Shown: positions 1 through 6,691 of the stretch, one piece after another
Position numbering within the stretch: position 1 is the first letter of the stretch
Layout: the number at the start of each line of letters is the position of its first letter
Source: an uncultured Bacteroides sp.
GTDB lineage: Bacteria; Bacteroidota; Bacteroidia; Bacteroidales; Bacteroidaceae
Length of the DNA: 8,106 nucleotides
Direction of reading: 5' to 3'
Assembly: GCA_947071285.1 (NCBI GenBank)
Contig: CAMTFK010000205.1
Location: 1 to 8,106, forward strand
Notes under the pieces: generated by a model
What the model was told of the DNA's origin: nothing
Seen by the model: the letters and a program-made list of their open reading frames with translations, nothing else
Databases searched by the model: none
Made by a program: the position numbers and the translations under genes

Positions 1-175
1 CTCACTGTAGGGGCGTCAGCGGAGGCACTGTCAGGCGCAGGTAAGGGGCGATTGTTTGAGCGAAGCGAGTTCGAGCCCCGTCTGTGCATGGCAGTGTCGG
101 AGTAGCCCCGGAAGTGCAGCCTTGATTTTTTCTTTTGGTATCTTTTCTTTTGCATCAAGGCAAAAGAAAAGTACA
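1..175. repeat. Probable dispersed non-coding repeat, hairpin-rich, cut by window edge
   Basis: This stretch lies downstream of the TPR gene and holds no believable gene. It contains a perfect 12-bp inverted repeat, CTTTTCTTTTGC (142-153) against GCAAAAGAAAAG (160-171), with a 6-base loop. A second possible pairing is CTTGAT (121-126) with ATCAAG (154-159), which would compete with the first. GGGGC (45-49) can also pair with GCCCC (75-79). The GC-rich left half (1-120) contrasts sharply with the T-rich 121-150 segment. From memory, sequences of this style recur between genes in Bacteroides genomes and produce spurious short ORFs; I cannot search to confirm this. No U-tract follows the 12-bp stem on either strand, so a classical terminator is doubtful. 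The stem does sit 4 bases past the TPR stop codon and could stabilise the mRNA 3' end. The left boundary is outside the window. Confidence 0.5.
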
Positions 176-1000
176 TCATCTGCACTGCTGCAACACCCCC
201 CTAAGCTCAGCCTGTGGCACGCCAAGAGATATAGCCTTTTCAAAGTCCTGTTTAGCCAGACTTTTCTTCTTTTGGGATAAATAGATCTGTCCTCGCATCA
301 GGTAAGCTTCAGTTTGTGAGGAATTCAGTTTCAGAGCCTCTTCCAGATCAATCATGGCCAGGTCAATATGCTGCATATCCTGTTCCACCCCGGCACGTGC
401 CACGTATAAGGCAGCATCTTCCGGATTTTCAACCAGCATCTTATTTAATATCTCCAAGGCTTTCTGCAAGTTTCCGTCTTTCTGTTCCAGGGTGGCCAGA
501 CCTAAACGGGCATTATAATTCTGAGGATCGAGTTTCAGTAAACGTTCGTAATCTGCCCGGGCAAATTTGAGGTCACGTTGACTTGCATAGATATAGGCAC
601 GCATCAGAAGGGCTTCTTTATTGTCCTTTTCCAAATCCAGCACCAGGGAGTAGTCTATACGTGCGTGGTCGTTCCGTCCCATTTCAAGATTCAGTGCAGC
701 ACGGTTCAGGAGGATGGGAATGGCACGCGGAGCAATATTCAGTGCAAAAGTATACGACTCTAAAGCTTGTTCATAATCACGTTGCCGACGCTGGATGGTG
801 CCGAGATTGGAGAATAATAAGGCGTTATGCGGATTGGCCGGCTCCAGTTTCAAGGCTTGACGGATATAATTTTCCGCTTGTGCCAGGCTGTCTTGTTCGG
901 TACAGGCGATGGCACGGTCGCTCAGTTCCTGATAAGTTTGGGAAAACACAGAGGTTACACCTATTATATATATAAGGAAAGAAAGAATAAACTTTTTCAT
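176..1000 (-). CDS. Secreted tetratricopeptide-repeat protein
   Basis: A 274-residue protein made almost entirely of TPR helices. Residues 1-20 look like a signal peptide: MKK, a hydrophobic stretch, then SVFS before QT, giving a likely signal peptidase I cut after residue 20. No lipobox cysteine is present, so a soluble periplasmic protein is more likely than a lipoprotein. About seven 34-residue TPR units follow (roughly 27-56, 61-94, 95-128, 129-162, 163-196, 197-230 and 231-264), each with the usual small residues and a closing proline or asparagine turn such as LEP, LDP and ENP. TPR arrays generally bind protein partners. No catalytic domain is visible, so the specific role is unknown. 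The gene lies 185 bp downstream of cysK on the same strand, with tandem repeats between them, so co-transcription is unclear. The ATG at 1000 is chosen because it gives the complete signal peptide. The only neighbour downstream is the non-coding repeat. Confidence 0.88.
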   Translation of the reverse strand: MKKFILSFLIYIIGVTSVFSQTYQELSDRAIACTEQDSLAQAENYIRQALKLEPANPHNALLFSNLGTIQRRQRDYEQALESYTFALNIAPRAIPILLNRAALNLEMGRNDHARIDYSLVLDLEKDNKEALLMRAYIYASQRDLKFARADYERLLKLDPQNYNARLGLATLEQKDGNLQKALEILNKMLVENPEDAALYVARAGVEQDMQHIDLAMIDLEEALKLNSSQTEAYLMRGQIYLSQKKKSLAKQDFEKAISLGVPQAELRGVLQQCR

Positions 1001-1039
1001 AATGCTATTAAAGATTTTGTTGCTTACAGATAAACGGCC

Positions 1040-1149
1040 GTTTCTCTTAATGGGAACTACAGTTTCCTCTAATGGGAACGCTCGTTTCCTCTAATGGGAA
1101 CTACAGTTTCCCCTCATGGGAACGCTCGTTTCTCTTAATGGGAACTGTA
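1040..1149. repeat. Five tandem 22-bp repeats with alternating 4-bp linkers
   Basis: Five units of exactly 22 bp start at 1040, 1062, 1084, 1106 and 1128. Each has an 18-bp core of the form GTTTCCTCTAATGGGAAC followed by a 4-bp linker. The linkers alternate TACA, GCTC, TACA, GCTC, and the last is TGTA. Cores 1 and 5 are identical (TCTCTTAAT inside), cores 2 and 3 are identical (TCCTCTAAT inside), and core 4 differs (TCCCCTCAT inside). Within a core, GTTTCC can pair with GGGAAC (five Watson-Crick pairs and one G-U), so each unit is a potential small hairpin. The array fills most of the cysK to TPR-gene spacer. It encodes no protein and the linkers are far too short for CRISPR spacers. Its function is unknown; possibilities are a mobile palindromic repeat, a protein-binding array or an RNA-stability element. 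Confidence 0.9.
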
Positions 1150-1185
1150 ATGATGTGACTGATTTATACTAAAAATAGTTGGTAC

Positions 1186-2136
1186 TTAATCCAACGGATA
1201 AGTATCAAACGCAAATAGTTCCGTGGACAGATAACGCTCTCCCGTATCAGGCAGAAGGGTTACAATCGTCTTATCTGCAAACTCCGGACGCTGAGCCAGC
1301 AAACGCGCCGCATACACTGCCGCACCGGAAGAGATACCCGCCAGCAATCCTTCGGTGGAAGCCAGTTCACGTCCGCCACGAATGGCTTCATCATCGGGCA
1401 CGGGCAGCACTTCATCTACAACGGAAGCATCATAAATGGCAGGGATAAAATTAGCCCCGATGCCTTGAATGCGGTGCGGACCCGCCGTTCCTCCTTTCAA
1501 AACCGGAGAAGACGCAGGCTCTACGGCAACAATATACACATCCGGGTTATGTTTCTTCAACGCACGCGCCACTCCACAGACAGTCCCCCCCGTCCCCACT
1601 CCGGCAACGAAGACATCAATCTTTCCGTCTGTATCCGTCCAGATTTCTTCACCTGTAGTCAAGGCATGGATATGCGCGTTAGAAGGGTTTTCGAATTGTT
1701 GGAGAATAACGGAACCGGGAATAGCCTCCCGCAGTTCCTGCGCTTTTGCAATGGAACCGGACATCCCTGCCAGTCCATCCGTCAGCACGATTTCCGCACC
1801 AAAGGCTTTCAGGAGGTTACGGCGTTCCACACTCATGGTTTCGGGCATCGTAAGTATCAGATGATACCCTTTGATGGTGGCAACCATGGCCAGTCCAACA
1901 CCGGTATTTCCGCTGGTAGGTTCTATGATGGTCGCACCGGGTTTCAATGCCCCGCGTACTTCCGCGTCTTCAATCATGGCAAGCGCCACGCGATCCTTCA
2001 CACTGCCGGCCGGATTGAACGCTTCCAGTTTAGCGATTATATTCTGTTTCAATTCATATTTACTACTATATCCCGCCAGCTCCATAAGCGGAGTACGGCC
2101 GATCAGCTCTGTCAGATTCTTTGCTATTTTTGCCAT
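1186..2136 (-). CDS. cysK: Cysteine synthase (O-acetylserine sulfhydrylase)
   Basis: A 316-residue PLP enzyme of fold type II. It makes L-cysteine from O-acetylserine and sulfide in the cytoplasm, the last step of sulfur assimilation. The PLP lysine is K47, in the NPAGSVKDR motif (41-49). The substrate-binding loop TSGNTG is at 74-79, the PLP-phosphate loop GTGGT at 181-185, PHRIQGIG at 220-227 and GISSGA at 267-272, whose serine faces the PLP ring nitrogen. The C-terminal DTGERYLST segment is also typical. Length matches CysK and CysM (about 300-320). The GIG and PHRIQ segment favours the CysK type over cystathionine beta-synthase, and there is no CBS domain. The ATG at 2136 gives the normal N-terminus. 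The upstream region is shared with the divergent CDF gene and has a good promoter candidate. No T-box or riboswitch is visible. Confidence 0.96.
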   Translation of the reverse strand: MAKIAKNLTELIGRTPLMELAGYSSKYELKQNIIAKLEAFNPAGSVKDRVALAMIEDAEVRGALKPGATIIEPTSGNTGVGLAMVATIKGYHLILTMPETMSVERRNLLKAFGAEIVLTDGLAGMSGSIAKAQELREAIPGSVILQQFENPSNAHIHALTTGEEIWTDTDGKIDVFVAGVGTGGTVCGVARALKKHNPDVYIVAVEPASSPVLKGGTAGPHRIQGIGANFIPAIYDASVVDEVLPVPDDEAIRGGRELASTEGLLAGISSGAAVYAARLLAQRPEFADKTIVTLLPDTGERYLSTELFAFDTYPLD

Positions 2137-2180
2137 AACAATCTAATTATTAAATGTCCCCATTTATAGGTATCTTCGCG

Positions 2181-2213
2181 CAAAGATAGATAAAAAACTA
2201 TTTCGCCGCTCAA
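2181..2213 (-). promoter_or_regulatory. Probable Bacteroides-type promoter of cysK
   Basis: Read on the minus strand, TATCTTTG (2188-2181) fits the Bacteroides -7 consensus TAnnTTTG exactly. A TTG (2213-2211) lies 22 bases upstream and could serve as the -33 element, slightly further away than the usual spacing of about 19-21. A start site a few bases downstream would leave a leader of roughly 40 bases before the cysK ATG at 2136. No operator or riboswitch can be recognised in that leader. Confidence 0.5.
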
Positions 2214-2232
2214 GTGTTACATTTCTATCACG

Positions 2233-2240
2233 TAAATTTG
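2233..2240 (+). promoter_or_regulatory. Candidate -7 box for the CDF transporter gene
   Basis: TAAATTTG matches the Bacteroides TAnnTTTG -7 box and lies 40 bases upstream of the CDF start codon. I see no TTTG or TTG at the expected -33 distance; the nearest is TTTC at 2201-2204, with too long a gap. The region is very AT-rich, so a chance match is quite possible. If real, it forms a back-to-back pair with the cysK promoter in the 144-bp divergent spacer. Confidence 0.3.
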
Positions 2241-2280
2241 CATAATAAAATTTGTATAACTCTTACACCTTATTATATAT

Positions 2281-3189
2281 ATGTCACACGAACATCAACC
2301 TCATCACAGCCACAGCATCAATGCAGAGTCGTTGAACAAGGCTTTCATCATCGGCATAGTGCTCAATTTGGCCTTTGTCGCCGTAGAGTTCGCAGCCGGC
2401 TTCTGGTTCGACTCGCTCGCACTACTTTCCGATGCAGGGCATAATCTGAGCGATGTAGTCAGCCTTGTGTTGGCATTGCTCGCTTTCCGCCTTGCCAAGG
2501 TCAGGGCAAATGCACGTTATACATATGGTTATAAGAAGAGCACCATTCTCGTGTCGCTTCTCAATGCCGTCATCCTGCTGGTAGCGGTGGGCGCCATCGT
2601 TATCGAGAGTATCCACAAACTCAGTAATCCGGCAGTCGTTCCCGGCGGAGCCATTGCCTGGGTGGCGGGAGTGGGGGTAGTTATCAACGCCTTCACCGCT
2701 TTCCTTTTCATGAAAGACAAAGAAAAAGACCTGAACGTGAAAGGGGCTTATCTGCATATGGCGGCAGATGCGCTGGTGTCGGTCGGTGTATTGGTGGCAG
2801 GCATCGTCATCAGCCGGACGGGCTGGTATATCATCGACCCGATTATCGGCCTGATAGTAGCCGTTGTCATCCTCATCTCCACCTGGAATTTGCTGCACGA
2901 TAGCCTTCGCCTGACGTTGGACGGTGTGCCCAGCAGCATCGATAGTAAAAAAGTGGTGGAAGCCATCCGTGCCATTCGCGGCGTAGACGACGTCCACCAC
3001 ATACATATATGGGCCATCAGCACCACTGAAAATGCACTGACAGCCCATATCGTATTAAAGGAACCGGAGGACATGCAAGAGGTGAAACACCTTATCCGCC
3101 ACCGGCTCGAAGATTTCGGTATCGGTCATGCCACACTGGAATTTGAAATTCCGGGTGAACATTGCGAAGCCGTCTTTGCGAATGATTAG
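2281..3189 (+). CDS. Cation diffusion facilitator, CzcD/ZitB-like zinc exporter
   Basis: A 302-residue inner-membrane protein that should export Zn2+ and perhaps Co2+, Cd2+ or similar ions in exchange for protons. It starts with a histidine-rich tail (H3, H5, H8, H9, H11). Six membrane segments follow, at roughly 21-42, 46-70, 87-110, 123-144, 160-178 and 181-205. The metal site is complete: H54 and D58 in helix 2 (HNLSD) and H159 and D163 in helix 5 (HMAAD). This is the HxxxD pair of zinc-type CDFs, unlike the DxxxD of manganese types. The cytoplasmic C-terminal domain (about 210-300) carries H239, H240, H242, H255 and H283, candidates for the regulatory metal sites. Length and order are normal for the family. 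It is divergent from cysK and ends with a 4-bp tail-to-tail overlap with leuB. The exact metal cannot be told from sequence. Confidence 0.93.
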   Translation: MSHEHQPHHSHSINAESLNKAFIIGIVLNLAFVAVEFAAGFWFDSLALLSDAGHNLSDVVSLVLALLAFRLAKVRANARYTYGYKKSTILVSLLNAVILLVAVGAIVIESIHKLSNPAVVPGGAIAWVAGVGVVINAFTAFLFMKDKEKDLNVKGAYLHMAADALVSVGVLVAGIVISRTGWYIIDPIIGLIVAVVILISTWNLLHDSLRLTLDGVPSSIDSKKVVEAIRAIRGVDDVHHIHIWAISTTENALTAHIVLKEPEDMQEVKHLIRHRLEDFGIGHATLEFEIPGEHCEAVFAND

Positions 3190-4247
3190 CTACGTTTGAT
3201 ATAGTCTACCACCCATGCACCGACTTCTTTCGTACCATATTTCTCGCCACCTTCTACCTGGATTTCCGGTGTGCGGACGTTAGCATCCAGAGATGCATCC
3301 ACAGCTTTGCGGATTAATGCACCTTCTTCCTTGAGGTCAAAATATTCGAATAGCATAGCGGCTGAAAGGATTTGTGCCAACGGATTAGCGATATTCAAGC
3401 CTTTAGCCTGCGGCCATGAACCATGAATCGGTTCGAACACCGGAGTACTTTCGCCCGTAGAAGCGGAAGGAAGCAAGCCCATAGAACCGCTGATAACGGA
3501 CCCTTCGTCGGTAAGGATATCACCGAAAGTATTTTCCGTAACCATCACATCGAAAAACTTAGGTTCCTGAATCATCTTCATGGCAGCATTGTCCACAAAC
3601 ATATAGTCCGTAGTCACTTCGGGATATTGCGGAGCCATCTCCTGGGCAATCTGTCTCCACAGGCGTGAAGATGCCAGCACGTTTGCTTTATCTACCACTG
3701 TGAGGTGCTTATTACGCTTCATGGCATATTCAAAACCAACTTTCAGGATACGTTCAATCTCCGGACGGGTGTACATATTGGTATCATACGCCTTGTCATT
3801 ATCCTGATATTTCTCACCGAAATACATACCGCCTGTCAGCTCGCGAATGCAAAGAAAATCCGCACCGTCCACTAATTCGGCACGGAGCGGAGACTTATGA
3901 AGTAGGCATTTGAAAGTCTGCACGGGACGGATATTGGCAAACAATCCCAGTTTCTTACGCATAGCCAGCAGGCCCTGTTCGGGACGTACTTTTGCCGTGG
4001 GATCATTATCAAATTTCGGGTCGCCTACGGCAGAGAACAGAACGGCATCGGCATTCTTACATACTTCGTAAGTAGCTTCGGGGAACGGATCACCCACTTT
4101 GTCGATAGCGTCTGCGCCACAAATAGCGTATTCATAGCTTACTTTATGTCCGAATTTCTCACAAACGGCGCTCATTACGTCTACACCTACAACGGAAATC
4201 TCGGGGCCAATGCCGTCTCCGGCTAATACTGCAATTTTAAAATCCAT
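3186..4247 (-). CDS. leuB: 3-isopropylmalate dehydrogenase
   Basis: A 353-residue cytoplasmic beta-decarboxylating dehydrogenase. It oxidises 3-isopropylmalate to 2-oxoisocaproate, the precursor of leucine, and could also act on 3-methylmalate in a citramalate route. GDGIGPE is at 10-16. The substrate arginines are R97, R107 and R135 (RELTGG), with Y142 and K187 as the catalytic pair. Metal ligands are D219 (VDNAAM), D243 and D247 (FGDILTDE). All are present, so the enzyme should be active. The nucleotide loop reads HGSWPQAKG (275-283), where many LeuB proteins have HGSAPDIAG. I recall HGSYPQA-like loops in other Bacteroidetes, so this is probably lineage-typical. It is the last gene of the leu cluster, 270 bp after the LeuA-family gene and preceded by the A-rich leader GAAGAAA. 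It overlaps the CDF gene by 4 bp at the stop codons. Confidence 0.96.
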   Translation of the reverse strand: MDFKIAVLAGDGIGPEISVVGVDVMSAVCEKFGHKVSYEYAICGADAIDKVGDPFPEATYEVCKNADAVLFSAVGDPKFDNDPTAKVRPEQGLLAMRKKLGLFANIRPVQTFKCLLHKSPLRAELVDGADFLCIRELTGGMYFGEKYQDNDKAYDTNMYTRPEIERILKVGFEYAMKRNKHLTVVDKANVLASSRLWRQIAQEMAPQYPEVTTDYMFVDNAAMKMIQEPKFFDVMVTENTFGDILTDEGSVISGSMGLLPSASTGESTPVFEPIHGSWPQAKGLNIANPLAQILSAAMLFEYFDLKEEGALIRKAVDASLDANVRTPEIQVEGGEKYGTKEVGAWVVDYIKRS

Positions 4248-4319
4248 TTTCTTCTAATTTATTTTATAATGTTTTGTTTCTTAATTATATAAATGATAAT
4301 TTATTGACGTGATATACGG

Positions 4320-4484
4320 AGTAACTTCATTCCCCTCCTCCAGTTGGAGGAGGGGTGCCCAAAGGGTGGGGTGGTAGGTGAGAAAAGAATTCCTTATTCT
4401 TATGATTAATAGGTATTTTATTACTTACCTACCACCTCCCCCTACGGGTACTCCTCCTCCCAGGAGGAGGAGAATGAAGATACT
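4320..4484. repeat. 165-bp inverted-repeat element in the leu cluster
   Basis: Two arms of about 60 bp, 4320-4382 and 4424-4484, are imperfect reverse complements: about 10 mismatches and one 2-base gap by eye. They flank a 41-bp AT-rich centre. Each arm also folds by itself. The left hairpin is CCCCTCCTCC (4332-4341) with GGAGGAGGGG (4346-4355). The right hairpin is CTCCTCCTCC (4451-4460) with GGAGGAGGAG (4463-4472). The element can therefore form one long stem or two local hairpins. Both arms end inward with GGTGGTAGGT or its complement. I see no convincing target duplication and no coding capacity. It fills most of the 270-bp gap between the LeuA-family gene and leuB. The rest of the gap (4248-4319) is AT-rich leader with no clear TAnnTTTG box. 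It resembles a MITE-like or REP-like element, and similar sequences are, to my recollection, common between Bacteroides genes. Confidence 0.88.
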
Positions 4485-4517
4485 ACTGTCAATCAACTGC
4501 CGCTCCTAAATTATCAT

Positions 4518-6065
4518 TCATCCCACCTGTTCATACTCGTCTTCTATAATATTCAGCATCTTCATTGTCGCTTTGATTGCCGCTTCCGTCTGGTCGGCAT
4601 CCAGTCCGCGGGTGCGGAACACCGTGTTGTCAAAGCTCCAGGTTATCACTGTCTGCACAAAAGCATCGGTGCGTCCGCCGGGAGGGATGCTCACGGCATA
4701 ATTCGTCAGCATCGGGAAGCGACGCCCCAAAGTCACCTTATATATCTTGCGCAATGCACGCACAAAGGCATCATACTGACCGTCACCGCTCGAACTCTCT
4801 TCAAACTCCTGTCCGTTGATTTCAATCTTCAGCGTTGCCATGGGTTTCAGACCGTAAGCAAGGTTCACGATATAAGTCTTCAGTTTCACCTTCTCATTCA
4901 TGATGCCATGCTTCAACACGTCAGAGACGATATAAGGAAGGTCTTCCTGAGTAACCAATTCTTTTTTATCCCCCAGTTCGATAATCCGCTCCGTCACCTT
5001 ACGCATGGAGTCCTCATCCAGAGTCAGCCCCAGGTCTTCCAGGTTCTTGCGGATATTCGCCTTACCACTGTTTTTGCCCAATGCATACTCGCGCTTACGT
5101 CCGAAACGTTCGGGCAGCAAGTCATTGCAGTAAAGATTACTCTTATTATCGCCATCGGCATGCACTCCAGCCACCTGTGTAAACACATTCTCGCCCACAA
5201 TCGGCTTGTTGGCAGGAATTGCAATACCCGAATAGGACTCAACCACCCGGCTGACCTCATTCAAACGGCCTTCGTCGATATTGGTGATGGCATTGAAATG
5301 GTCTTTCAGAATAGCCTGCACACTGGAAAGCGGCGCATTTCCGGCACGCTCACCCAAACCGTTGATAGTGGTATGAAGTCCCTTTGCACCACTCAGCACG
5401 GCAGCAAGCACGTTGCTCACAGCCAGGTCGTAATCATTATGCGGATGGAAATCGAAGTGGGCATGCGGATAACGTTTCACCATCTTCCGCATATATTCGA
5501 TGACTTGCAACGGATTCAGTACGCCTAAGGTATCAGGCAGCATATATCGCTTGATATTCGTATGCAGCAATGCATCCATCATCTGGAACACATACTCCGG
5601 AGAGTCTTTCATCCCATTGCTCCAGTCTTCCAGATAAATATTGACCTCCATATCCTGCTCATTGGCATAATTCACCACGGCAATGATATCTTCAATATGT
5701 TCTTCGGAAGTTTTTCTCAACTGACACGTGCAATGTTTCAGTGAGCCTTTACACAACAAATTAATGACGCGGCAGCCGGTAGCGTGTATCCAGTCTACCG
5801 ACATATGCCCGTCTACGAAACCCAACACCTCCACTTTCGGCAACAGGTTGCGTCGTGCCGCCCAGTCACATATCATCTTGACTGCGTCGAACTCACCATC
5901 CGAAACCCGCGCGGATGCTACTTCCACCCTGTCTACCTTCAGTTCTTCCAGTAGCAAACGGGCTATCATCAGCTTCTCATGGGGGACGAACGACACACCG
6001 CTGGTTTGCTCACCGTCGCGGAGTGTGGTGTCCATGATTTCTATTTGGGGCTGTTTATACTTCAT
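4518..6065 (-). CDS. LeuA/CimA-family acyltransferase (isopropylmalate or citramalate synthase)
   Basis: A 515-residue enzyme of the DRE-TIM family with a C-terminal LeuA regulatory domain. It joins acetyl-CoA to a 2-oxo acid: 2-oxoisovalerate if it is an isopropylmalate synthase, pyruvate if it is a citramalate synthase. The barrel (about 8-270) carries TLRDGEQ (14-20) with R16 and metal ligand D17, HPHND (207-211) with H207 and H209, and NGLGERAGNAPL (235-246) with N243. The accessory domain includes GVHADG (300-305) and GKNSGKANI (330-338). The regulatory domain spans about 393-513 with SGDGQYDAF at 426-434. The sequence near 98-118 (GCRVINLLCKGSLKHCTCQ) differs from what I recall of classical LeuA. 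The ATG at 6065 overlaps leuD by 11 bp; a second ATG at residue 11 is less likely because it removes the first strand. All catalytic ligands are intact. The substrate is not settled. Confidence 0.9.
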   Translation of the reverse strand: MKYKQPQIEIMDTTLRDGEQTSGVSFVPHEKLMIARLLLEELKVDRVEVASARVSDGEFDAVKMICDWAARRNLLPKVEVLGFVDGHMSVDWIHATGCRVINLLCKGSLKHCTCQLRKTSEEHIEDIIAVVNYANEQDMEVNIYLEDWSNGMKDSPEYVFQMMDALLHTNIKRYMLPDTLGVLNPLQVIEYMRKMVKRYPHAHFDFHPHNDYDLAVSNVLAAVLSGAKGLHTTINGLGERAGNAPLSSVQAILKDHFNAITNIDEGRLNEVSRVVESYSGIAIPANKPIVGENVFTQVAGVHADGDNKSNLYCNDLLPERFGRKREYALGKNSGKANIRKNLEDLGLTLDEDSMRKVTERIIELGDKKELVTQEDLPYIVSDVLKHGIMNEKVKLKTYIVNLAYGLKPMATLKIEINGQEFEESSSGDGQYDAFVRALRKIYKVTLGRRFPMLTNYAVSIPPGGRTDAFVQTVITWSFDNTVFRTRGLDADQTEAAIKATMKMLNIIEDEYEQVG

Positions 6066-6648
6066 TTTTATTTTCCCACGCTTCTATTTTATCTTTATTC
6101 TCTACCAGGAAATCTATATCATCCAGACCATTCATCAGGCAATGCTTCTTATAAGTATTGATTTCAAAGTTCTCACTTTTGCCTGTTGCTTTGTTAGTAA
6201 TGGTTTGCTCCGGCAAATTCACTACTACTTCCGTCTTCGGATCGGCAGCGATAGAATCGAAAAGTTCTTTCAGGAACGGTTCGCTCACCACCACCGGCAA
6301 TACGAAGTTATTCAATTCATTATTCTTATGGATATCTGCGAAGAAGCTGCTGACTACTACTCGGAAACCATAGTCCGCGATAGCCCATGCAGCATGTTCA
6401 CGACTGGAACCTGAACCGAAATTCTTTCCGGCAACAAGCACTTGTCCGCTATAGGTCGGATCATTCAGAACGAATGAATCTATTTTGTTTCCCTGTTTGT
6501 CATAGCGCCAGTCACGAAACAAATTCTCTCCGAAACCTTCTTTCGTCGTAGCTTTCAGAAAACGTGCAGGGATGATCTGGTCTGTATCTACATTCTCCAA
6601 TGGGAGGGGGACACAAGTACTGGTGATTATATTGAATTTTTGTTTCAT
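6055..6648 (-). CDS. leuD: 3-isopropylmalate dehydratase small subunit
   Basis: A 197-residue cytoplasmic subunit that pairs with LeuC to isomerise 2-isopropylmalate to 3-isopropylmalate; LeuCD can also handle citramalate in organisms that use that route. It has the swivelling aconitase domain 4. ENVDTDQIIPARFL is at 18-31 and NFGSGSSREHAAWAI at 76-90, the latter with the serine and arginine substrate contacts. Length is normal (about 190-210). It starts 43 bp after the leuC stop with the A-rich leader GCTAAAAAACA. It ends inside the next gene: its TAA lies 11 bp into the LeuA-family gene in another reading frame, so the two are probably translationally coupled. Confidence 0.96.
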   Translation of the reverse strand: MKQKFNIITSTCVPLPLENVDTDQIIPARFLKATTKEGFGENLFRDWRYDKQGNKIDSFVLNDPTYSGQVLVAGKNFGSGSSREHAAWAIADYGFRVVVSSFFADIHKNNELNNFVLPVVVSEPFLKELFDSIAADPKTEVVVNLPEQTITNKATGKSENFEINTYKKHCLMNGLDDIDFLVENKDKIEAWENKNEV

Positions 6649-6691
6649 TGTTTTTTAGCTTTACGATTAAATTTTCTATTCCCACTCTTCA

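Noticed and set aside
142..171. Intrinsic terminator for the TPR gene
   Set aside because: The 12-bp stem is A/T-rich and no U-tract follows on the minus strand (the next bases are ATACCAAAAG). Better described as part of the repeat.
31..243. Small 70-residue protein on the minus strand
   Set aside because: It starts inside the end of the TPR gene in another frame and runs through the non-coding repeat. Its composition looks like translated repeat rather than a protein.
1040..1149. CRISPR array
   Set aside because: Units are 18-bp cores with only 4-bp linkers that repeat between units. CRISPR spacers are about 30 bp and unique, and no cas gene is present.
1465..2169. Long open frame (234 residues) opposite cysK
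   Set aside because: It is antisense to a clearly conserved enzyme and has no recognisable domain, so it is a shadow frame.
2422..3048. Long open frame (208 residues) opposite the CDF gene
   Set aside because: It is antisense to the transporter, rich in H, D and Q from complementary codons, with no domain.
4320..4484. Invertible promoter segment (phase variation)
   Set aside because: The arms are about 60 bp and imperfect, unlike short invertase sites. The 41-bp centre has no TAnnTTTG box on either strand, and no recombinase gene is nearby.
4908..5528. Open frame (206 residues) opposite the LeuA-family gene
   Set aside because: Fully antisense to conserved catalytic sequence; no independent support.
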